A stretch of 37,846 nt of DNA. It comes from Nitrososphaerota archaeon. Lineage in GTDB: Archaea > Thermoproteota > Nitrososphaeria > Nitrososphaerales > Nitrosopumilaceae. Positions within the stretch are counted from its first letter, which is position 1. Each line of letters starts with the position of its first letter. The position numbers were made by a program, and so were the translations under genes. The stretch is from positions 1 through 37,846 of the forward strand of contig JABJDB010000098.1 in the NCBI GenBank assembly GCA_018668425.1, in the 5' to 3' direction. Under the pieces are notes generated by a model, which worked only from the letters and a program-made list of their open reading frames with translations, did not search any database and had not been told where the DNA came from. Shown piece by piece: positions 32,760 to 37,846 of the stretch.

Positions 32760-33629
32760 TTATAAATCTCGGAATTTTACTAAATTGTAAAAATATGAGG
32801 CATTATTTTGAATTGTTCCTTTTTTAGGGATTTTCTGCAAACCTATATTTTTTGAATCAAGTGCAGCTTGTGCTGCACCACCTGCAAAACACAATGCCCA
32901 CAAAAAATCTTTTTCCTTAAGCATAGTACAACAAAATGCAGAACAAAAGATATCGCCAATTCCAGTAGTATCATGAATTTGTTTATTGGGTAAAGTAATA
33001 GAGTAAACTTTGTCTTTTACCAGTAAAGATACTTCAGATTTGTTTGTCAATAATACATGTTCTACTCCTTTTTTCTGTAGTGCAACCATCATTTCATCAT
33101 GAGTTCCATTAACAATACATTGTGCTTCTTCAGGATTTACCTTAATTGCATTAATGCCAGATAAGTCAAGATCATTTTTTTCTAAATAGACGTTATTTTG
33201 AGAATCTTTTTGTCTCAAAAATCCTTGAGGATCAACAAAAATAAAATTAGAATCTTTTTTGATTTGTCCCAAAACATCATCATTAATTTCATGAAAAATT
33301 GGACTTACAAGATGACCATCAGCATTCACATTGGAGTATTCAATTGGATCACATTGATTTTCAAGTTTTAAGGTTCTATCAGAACCTGTAATAGATATTG
33401 CAAATTTTGTGGTATCTTTTTGAGATTCAGAATTTATACAATTAATTTTGTGTTCATCAAAGTATTGTTTTGGAAAATTAGGACCAAATTTGGTAAATAC
33501 ATCAACGTCAAATTTGAATTGCCTAGCAGTTATCCCACAATAACAAGCAGAACCACCAATTTGTTCATAATTTGTATCATCAATAGTTATTGTATCAACG
33601 GCACAATGGGCAAATACTGCTAATTTCAT
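32760..33629 (-). CDS. PfkB-family sugar or nucleoside kinase
   Basis: 289 residues, ribokinase fold. N-terminal GGSACYCG (25-32) is the substrate glycine motif; DTTGIGDIFCSAF (220-232) carries the catalytic base D226 and anion hole. KVNPEEA (163-169) is the usual mid-domain element. The substrate cannot be read from the sequence. It precedes the NAD kinase gene on the same strand (52-base gap), so they may be co-expressed. Confidence 0.85.
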   Translation of the reverse strand: MKLAVFAHCAVDTITIDDTNYEQIGGSACYCGITARQFKFDVDVFTKFGPNFPKQYFDEHKINCINSESQKDTTKFAISITGSDRTLKLENQCDPIEYSNVNADGHLVSPIFHEINDDVLGQIKKDSNFIFVDPQGFLRQKDSQNNVYLEKNDLDLSGINAIKVNPEEAQCIVNGTHDEMMVALQKKGVEHVLLTNKSEVSLLVKDKVYSITLPNKQIHDTTGIGDIFCSAFCCTMLKEKDFLWALCFAGGAAQAALDSKNIGLQKIPKKGTIQNNASYFYNLVKFRDL

Positions 33630-33655
33630 TTCTATTGATTTGAAATATTACAGAT

Positions 33656-33766
33656 TTAGTTTTTTGCATTAGGTATATCATCATAGCAATCTTTACACAA
33701 GGATTCACCTTTTGAAAGAAAAATATCCACACCGGATCTAAAACAATGATGACATAGACCACGCAT
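33656..33766 (-). CDS. Zinc-ribbon microprotein (36 aa)
   Basis: ATG 33764-33766 to TAA 33656-33658. CHHC (5-8) and CKDC (24-27) flank a short beta-like core, a minimal zinc ribbon. It lies 26 bases upstream of the PfkB-family kinase on the same strand. Confidence 0.55.
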   Translation of the reverse strand: MRGLCHHCFRSGVDIFLSKGESLCKDCYDDIPNAKN

Positions 33767-33862
33767 TACAGATTACATTAGTACGATCTAGAATTAAAAG
33801 ATAAAGCATTTTTGGATGTTTTTTAGGCATAAATTCAGGTTTTTTTATTAATTATCCGCAAG

Positions 33863-33870
33863 AATATAAG
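33863..33870 (+). promoter_or_regulatory. TATA box of rps26e
   Basis: AATATAAG centred 26 bases before ATG 33892, matching a leaderless ribosomal-protein gene. Confidence 0.4.
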
Positions 33871-33891
33871 TAGGCAAATCAGTTTACGTAC

Positions 33892-34179
33892 ATGCCACTT
33901 AAGCGTGCAAGTAGAGGACGAACCAAGGGAGGAAAAGGATCTTCAGGTGTTGTACAATGTACAAACTGCGGACAAACAGTTCCTAAAGACAAGGCAAAAA
34001 AAGTAACATCCAAACTAAATCTAGTTGAACATACATTGGCAAAAGAATTACGAGCACAAGGTGCATACATTGCATCACCAACAGTTCTAAAACACTATTG
34101 TATTTCATGTGCAATTCATTTCAAAATTCTAAAAATCAGATCAGCTGATAATAGAAGAAAACGTGGAAAACTTCGTTAG
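33892..34179 (+). CDS. rps26e: 30S ribosomal protein eS26 (S26e)
   Basis: 95 residues. Basic Gly-rich start (MPLKRASRGRTKGGKG), zinc pair C23/C26 in VQCTNCGQ, C70/C73 in YCISC, and a basic tail (RRKRGKLR). eS26 sits near the mRNA exit of the small subunit; it is an archaeal/eukaryotic protein, so it also identifies the domain of life. Length matches the family. Confidence 0.9.
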   Translation: MPLKRASRGRTKGGKGSSGVVQCTNCGQTVPKDKAKKVTSKLNLVEHTLAKELRAQGAYIASPTVLKHYCISCAIHFKILKIRSADNRRKRGKLR

Positions 34180-34275
34180 TTATTCCATAAGCTCAAACTT
34201 TCGACATTAAACTAGCCTAATTTTACATAGAAAAATAAAAAATTACCAACCTTTTGGCATCAGTATGCAAGTTCT

Positions 34276-34332
34276 ATGAAGATATTTCGTTGTAGTGGTT
34301 GTGGAAAGTATGCTAACTACGGATTAGTGTAG
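34276..34332 (+). pseudogene. Half zinc-ribbon peptide (18 aa), possible remnant
   Basis: ATG 34276 to TAG 34330-34332: RCSGCGKYANYG has one CxxC pair only, so it cannot make a full zinc site alone. Probably the start of a broken zinc-ribbon gene. Confidence 0.3.
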
Positions 34333-34394
34333 AATAAAGTTTAGAATACGACATATCAATTAGTATAACTTAGAAAAAAGTATAGCCAACTAGA

Positions 34395-34538
34395 CTATTT
34401 TCTTTTTTCCGTGCCCCACTTAAGGGCAAATTCTTCTTTGGTAAGTTTGATTAAAGATTTGCATTTTAGACATCTACGTGTTTTATTGTTCTTAGAATAT
34501 CTCCAAAGATGTGGTTCACTTTTTTGATGGCAGTTCAT
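34395..34538 (-). CDS. Zinc-binding microprotein (47 aa)
   Basis: ATG 34536-34538 to TAG 34395-34397. C3-H4 and CLKC (24-27) with a basic middle and a TKEEFALKWG helix: treble-clef-like. One of several tiny Cys proteins in 34.3-35.3 kb. Confidence 0.5.
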   Translation of the reverse strand: MNCHQKSEPHLWRYSKNNKTRRCLKCKSLIKLTKEEFALKWGTEKRK

Positions 34539-34556
34539 GTATTTCTAAATTCTGTG

Positions 34557-34593
34557 TTAACTTAAGCGTATTGAATTTATGTGTAAAATTTAG
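34557..34593. repeat. 37-bp repeat, copy 1, with a decayed gene end
   Basis: Matches 34834-34870 with one mismatch (34583). On the minus strand, the frame ending at TAA 34577-34579 reads E-T-L-W-A-K-F-Y-T, like the end R-L-R-P-K-F-Y-T of the gene at 34854. It is likely the remnant of a duplicated gene. Confidence 0.7.
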
Positions 34594-34659
34594 CCCATAA
34601 TGTTTCTTCCAAGGGACATGAGAGTTTTGAAATTAAGATGAAATCATCCTTTTTTGTTT

Positions 34660-34806
34660 TTAATGTGATGCCTTACATTTTTTGCAAATAAGTTGAGGTA
34701 TAGGCTCCTTGTTTAATTTTGCAAGCGAAACTGAATGGTGATGTGCTCTGAATGTAAGGTAGTCTACTTTTTCTTCACAATTACATTTACAGGTACATTT
34801 TTTCAT
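34660..34806 (-). CDS. Cys-rich zinc microprotein (48 aa)
   Basis: ATG 34804-34806 to TAA 34660-34662. CTCKCNC at 4-10, HHH at 22-24, CKKC at 41-44 and a final His: many potential ligands in a very short protein. It lies between the two copies of the 37-bp repeat. Confidence 0.5.
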   Translation of the reverse strand: MKKCTCKCNCEEKVDYLTFRAHHHSVSLAKLNKEPIPQLICKKCKASH

Positions 34807-34833
34807 AATTACTCTTTTCTTCTTTTTATTTTT

Positions 34834-34870
34834 TTAACTTAAGCGTATTGAATTTATGTATAAAATTTAG
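34834..34870. repeat. 37-bp repeat, copy 2 (3' end of the 34854 gene)
   Basis: Intact counterpart of 34557-34593, 277 bases away. It covers the last codons and stop of the minus-strand gene and the DNA just past it. Confidence 0.7.
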
Positions 34871-35066
34871 GCCGTAGTCTTTCCCAAAAATACGCTTGTA
34901 GATTATCGTCTTTAGTTATTCTCTCTATGGAATCTTTCATTGATGGAATAATGGGAGCTCCAGCTTGTACCCATCTGAATATCAAATCCTCAATGTGTAG
35001 TTGCATTGTTTCTAGTTCCATATTCCCACTATCTTTTACAGGTAGGATGTTTACAGGCTGCATCAA
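34854..35066 (-). CDS. Hypothetical protein (70 aa)
   Basis: ATG 35066 (a second Met follows at once). Helical, with LEDLIFRWVQ-like amphipathic stretches and a Trp/Arg-rich end (YFWERLRPKFYT). No metal or catalytic motif. A degenerate second copy of its 3' end lies downstream. Not recognised. Confidence 0.5.
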   Translation of the reverse strand: MMQPVNILPVKDSGNMELETMQLHIEDLIFRWVQAGAPIIPSMKDSIERITKDDNLQAYFWERLRPKFYT

Positions 35067-35121
35067 TATCCTATGTGAATGAGATTAAAGACAAATGGTT
35101 ATTGTGGAATAAAATTTAGAA

Positions 35122-35238
35122 TTACTTGAAGCTCTCTTTCTGTCTTATTCTGTTACATCGTTCACAAAGATTAAAGTTTTTACCAACACCTCTTGAACTT
35201 CTACAACTACATCCACATCTTTTACAAAGGTAATCCAT
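35122..35238 (-). CDS. Four-Cys zinc-ribbon microprotein (38 aa)
   Basis: ATG 35236-35238 to TAA 35122-35124. CKRCGCSC (5-12) and CERC (25-28) make a zinc ribbon; the rest is basic (NRIRQKESFK), suiting nucleic-acid binding. Confidence 0.55.
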   Translation of the reverse strand: MDYLCKRCGCSCRSSRGVGKNFNLCERCNRIRQKESFK

Positions 35239-35267
35239 GTATAGATGATTTAGATTACAAACTTAAA

Positions 35268-35840
35268 TTATTCTTTAATATTTTTTGTAGTTACAATCAT
35301 TCTTTGAACTAGTGTTATTGCTGCAATTATCACTACAATAATTACAGCATATTCCATAAAACCAATTATTCCAATAAATGCAATGACCAGTAATCGTTCT
35401 GCTCTTTCACCAATTCCGATGCCTTGGAGTTTTACTTTAATGATATCAGATTTTGCACGGGCGTAACTTACTAGTAATGATAAAGTGATTGCAAGAAATA
35501 CCAAATAAGGTTCAGCGTATCCACCAACTAAAATTCCTAAAAATATTGCAACTTCGGCAATCTTGTCAAACATTGAATCAATGTATTCACCTTTTTGGGA
35601 AGTTTTCCCAGTAACTCGGGCGACTTGCCCATCAACCATATCAAAGAATCCTGAAACTAGTAACAAAACACCACCGATAATTAATCCAAATTCCATTCCC
35701 AATCCATATACAACTGCAGAAAGTAATGCAAACCCTAATCCAACTGATGTCCAAAAATTAGGAGATAACCCTGTTGCTGCAAATCCTTTACCCATTTTTT
35801 CCAAAGCAGGTTTTAGAGTATCTCGAAGATTGTTTAACAC
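35268..35840 (-). CDS. CDP-alcohol phosphatidyltransferase (PgsA-like)
   Basis: About 190 residues with several membrane helices. The CDP-alcohol signature is complete: D-x2-D-G-x2-A-R-x8-G-x3-D-x3-D (from DMVDGQVAR to GEYIDSMFD). It joins a polar head group to CDP-archaeol, as in archaetidylinositol-phosphate or archaetidylglycerol-phosphate synthesis; the alcohol cannot be told. GTG 35840 is preferred because TTTATTAG lies about 27 bases upstream; an in-frame ATG at 35861 would add seven residues. Confidence 0.85.
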   Translation of the reverse strand: MLNNLRDTLKPALEKMGKGFAATGLSPNFWTSVGLGFALLSAVVYGLGMEFGLIIGGVLLLVSGFFDMVDGQVARVTGKTSQKGEYIDSMFDKIAEVAIFLGILVGGYAEPYLVFLAITLSLLVSYARAKSDIIKVKLQGIGIGERAERLLVIAFIGIIGFMEYAVIIVVIIAAITLVQRMIVTTKNIKE

Positions 35841-35981
35841 GAGATACCCCCAAAACACCATCTAATAAAGTCACCAGAACAAAATAGATACAAATCAGAA
35901 TTTTTTAGATAATAATCATCAGCATGTTTAAGTCAATTATTATGTTAAAAAATTTATGGGGTTATCAGGGGAAAAGGAAAA

Positions 35982-36455
35982 TTGGTTAGTAAAAATTTAA
36001 TAAAAAATATTCTAGTTCCACATGATGATTCAAAATATGCAAAAAAAGCATTAGAATATGCTATAGATATTGCCAAGAAAGGAAATACAAAAATTTTCTT
36101 ACTTAGAATAGTTGATGAGCATGAATATCTTCATGGAGTGTTATTAGCAGAAATGGAAGGAGATTATACAATTAAAGATACACTGCATAAATTTATCAAA
36201 TCCGAAGTAATTAATGAAAAAAAGAAATTAGAAAAAATTACACATGCAAATGAAACTAAAATCATCAAAATTAATCATCATGTGATTAAAGGGAACCCAA
36301 TTGAGGCAATTTTAGAATATGCCAAAGCAAAAAAAATAGATCTAATAATTATTGGAAGTCAAGGACTCAAAGGAATTGAGAAACTCAAAGCAATAGGAAG
36401 TACTAGTAGAAAAGTTTCAGAGTTGTCAAAATGTCCAGTAATGATAATTCATTAG
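35982..36455 (+). CDS. Universal stress protein, UspA family
   Basis: 157 residues. ILVPHDDSKYAKKALEYAI at the N-terminus and the ATP-binding loop GSQGLKGIEKLKAIGSTS near the C-terminus (G-x2-G-x9-G-S) place it in the ATP-binding UspA group. Ends with CPVMIIH, the usual last strand. Starts at TTG 35982 with GGGGAAAAGG upstream. Stand-alone gene, convergent with the agmatinase gene four bases away. Confidence 0.85.
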   Translation: MVSKNLIKNILVPHDDSKYAKKALEYAIDIAKKGNTKIFLLRIVDEHEYLHGVLLAEMEGDYTIKDTLHKFIKSEVINEKKKLEKITHANETKIIKINHHVIKGNPIEAILEYAKAKKIDLIIIGSQGLKGIEKLKAIGSTSRKVSELSKCPVMIIH

Positions 36456-36459
36456 TATT

Positions 36460-37332
36460 TTATTTTTGAGATAAATTCATAGCAATTAATGTAGACATTA
36501 TTTTTGCTGCAAGAGATGCTGTTGCCCCATTATCATGGTATGGGTTTAATTCCACAATATCAACGCCTGTAACTTTTGTCTCATTAAATGATGAAATCAA
36601 ATCAAAAAGTTCTCTAGATGTGATTCCAACTGCCTCAGGATTTCCAACACCAGGGGCAAATGCAGGATCTAACACATCCAGATCAAAACTAGAATAAATT
36701 GAATCAAATGACGATACATGATCACGTAACAACTGAGGCCCTTTTCCTTCCCTGATTTCTCTATCAGAAATTGTTTTGATGTTATGTTCTTTTAGAAATT
36801 CTAATTCTTCAGCAACAAATGCTCTTGCACCAACATGTAAAATATTATCTGCACCTCTATCCTCAACTATACGTCTAAGATAAGATGCATGGCTTAGTTT
36901 AGTATCTGCAAATTCATCACGTAAATCATAATGTGCATCAAATACAACATAACCAGTTTCTTTTGGAAAACTGGGATATGTTCCATATGTGATAGAGTGT
37001 TCTCCACCTAAAATGAAAAGTTGTCTTTGTTTTGCAACAAGTTCTGTTGTAATTTTTTTTACCATATCGACCATTTCAGAAGCCACCACAGTATGTCGAG
37101 TATTTCCCAAATCCTCAATATTTGCAGTTTCTAAATCGACACCAAGTTCAGGATGAAAAACTTCAATGTTGTTAAAAGAATCACGAATAACATCAGGACC
37201 AAATCTACATCCAGGTTTGTACGAGTGTGTTGCATCGAATGGAATTCCAAAAACAGTTGCCACAGGTTCTGAATCATCATCAGATGAAGTGATTAGGGGA
37301 TTTTTGTTCATGTATAAATCAAGGAAACTCAT
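36460..37332 (-). CDS. Agmatinase/arginase (ureohydrolase) family enzyme
   Basis: 290 residues. Mn ligands: H112 in GGEHSITYG, D132/H134/D136 in FDAHYDLR, D217/D219 in SFDLDVLDP. Ureohydrolases remove urea from agmatine, arginine or related compounds; SHASYLRR and the full metal set favour activity. The substrate is not certain (agmatinase is the usual annotation in thaumarchaea). It follows thrS after three bases. Confidence 0.88.
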   Translation of the reverse strand: MSFLDLYMNKNPLITSSDDDSEPVATVFGIPFDATHSYKPGCRFGPDVIRDSFNNIEVFHPELGVDLETANIEDLGNTRHTVVASEMVDMVKKITTELVAKQRQLFILGGEHSITYGTYPSFPKETGYVVFDAHYDLRDEFADTKLSHASYLRRIVEDRGADNILHVGARAFVAEELEFLKEHNIKTISDREIREGKGPQLLRDHVSSFDSIYSSFDLDVLDPAFAPGVGNPEAVGITSRELFDLISSFNETKVTGVDIVELNPYHDNGATASLAAKIMSTLIAMNLSQK

Positions 37333-37335
37333 AAT

Positions 37336-37846
37336 CTACACCATCAATTGAGGTCTCTTTGAGAGATATTTTGGCAAATTTAATCCAGTGAAAGGTTTTC
37401 CTGTTGTTTGTTTTTTGATTTCATTAATGAAATCATCAAAAGATATTTCTCGAACATCACCTGTTTGTCTATCTCGAATACTTAGATTTTCAGAATTTTT
37501 TTCTTTTTCACCAATTACCAAAATGTAACGAATCCACTCTTTTTCTGCTTCACGAATTCTTTTCCCAATACTCTCATTTCTATCATCAATGTCCACTCGA
37601 ACATCATTTCCTGAAATTTTATCAGCCAAATTTTCACTAAAATCATAAAATTCATCTTTGAGAGGTATAATTCTCACCTGAGTAGGGGCAAGCCATAATG
37701 GGAATTGTGGTTTTCTGCCTTCTTTGGAATCTTTTGCAGCTTTTTCTAATAACGCATAGATAATTCTCTCAATTGCACCGCTAGGAGAGTTGTGTAAAAT
37801 TATAGGGTGTTGTTTTTTATTTTCTTCATCAACAAATTCAATTCCA
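37336..37846 (-). CDS. thrS: Threonyl-tRNA synthetase, C-terminal part (partial)
   Basis: Enters from the right edge with the frame in phase from 37845. HPIILHNSPSGAIERIIYAL is the end of the class II catalytic core (motif 3 region), then FPLWLAPTQVRIIPL begins the anticodon-binding domain, ending LPKYLSKRPQLMV. The rest of the gene lies outside. It sits three bases before the agmatinase-family gene, probably in one transcript. Confidence 0.9.
   Translation of the reverse strand, partial: GIEFVDEENKKQHPIILHNSPSGAIERIIYALLEKAAKDSKEGRKPQFPLWLAPTQVRIIPLKDEFYDFSENLADKISGNDVRVDIDDRNESIGKRIREAEKEWIRYILVIGEKEKNSENLSIRDRQTGDVREISFDDFINEIKKQTTGKPFTGLNLPKYLSKRPQLMV

Noticed and set aside
34180-34395. 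Search for tRNA genes in the spacer after rps26e and in other spacers
   Set aside because: No TΨC-like GTTCRANNC with matching acceptor stem was found by eye anywhere in the window.

Overview
The window looks like chromosome of a marine ammonia-oxidising archaeon (Thaumarchaeota/Nitrososphaerota, Nitrosopumilus-like). The evidence is: very AT-rich DNA; an archaeal/eukaryotic ribosomal protein eS26; a cupredoxin ending in a PEFG-type sorting tail; secreted proteins with the WIKNNAGWW repeat; a response regulator with a zinc-ribbon output region; TATA boxes 25-30 bp before start codons (leaderless-type genes); and many GTG/TTG starts. Names rest on motifs read by eye; no database search was run.

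Layout. (1) 1-5.2 kb: the tail of an unknown gene, then a membrane glycosyltransferase and a secreted polysaccharide deacetylase overlapping by ATGA. This is a likely surface or exopolysaccharide module. An in-frame stop splits off the glycosyltransferase's apparent N-terminal extension. A convergent response regulator follows. (2) 5.2-22.6 kb: an accessory-looking stretch of short, mostly unrecognised genes on both strands. Recognisable items are a GIY-YIG-like protein, a DUF922-like HExxH protein, an NTF2-fold protein, a PD-(D/E)XK nuclease, a large DEAH-box helicase with a Cys-rich C-terminus, a SHOCT protein, a pentapeptide-repeat protein, a DUF6659-like protein and a DUF1059-like protein. 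Many tiny Cys/His zinc-finger proteins and three or four single-membrane-helix microproteins lie between them. Intergenic DNA here carries several inverted repeats. (3) 22.7-28.5 kb: a compact tryptophan operon, trpE-G-D-C-B-A, every junction overlapping; no trpF is visible. (4) 28.6-34.2 kb: cupredoxin and CTP synthase (divergent), NAD kinase fused to a winged helix, a PfkB-family kinase and ribosomal protein eS26. (5) 34.2-35.3 kb: four or five tiny genes, most Cys-rich, with a duplicated gene end. (6) 35.3-37.8 kb: CDP-alcohol phosphatidyltransferase, universal stress protein, agmatinase/arginase-family enzyme and the 3' part of threonyl-tRNA synthetase.

The trp genes form one pathway from chorismate to tryptophan. 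The glycosyltransferase and deacetylase probably make and modify one polymer. The most unusual signals are the zinc-microprotein constellation, candidate structured RNAs or operators in gene-free DNA (7447-7507, 11903-12041, 22631-22647), the broken N-terminus before the glycosyltransferase, the NAD kinase-HTH fusion and the degenerate duplication at 34557-34870. No tRNA, rRNA, CRISPR array or insertion sequence was found.
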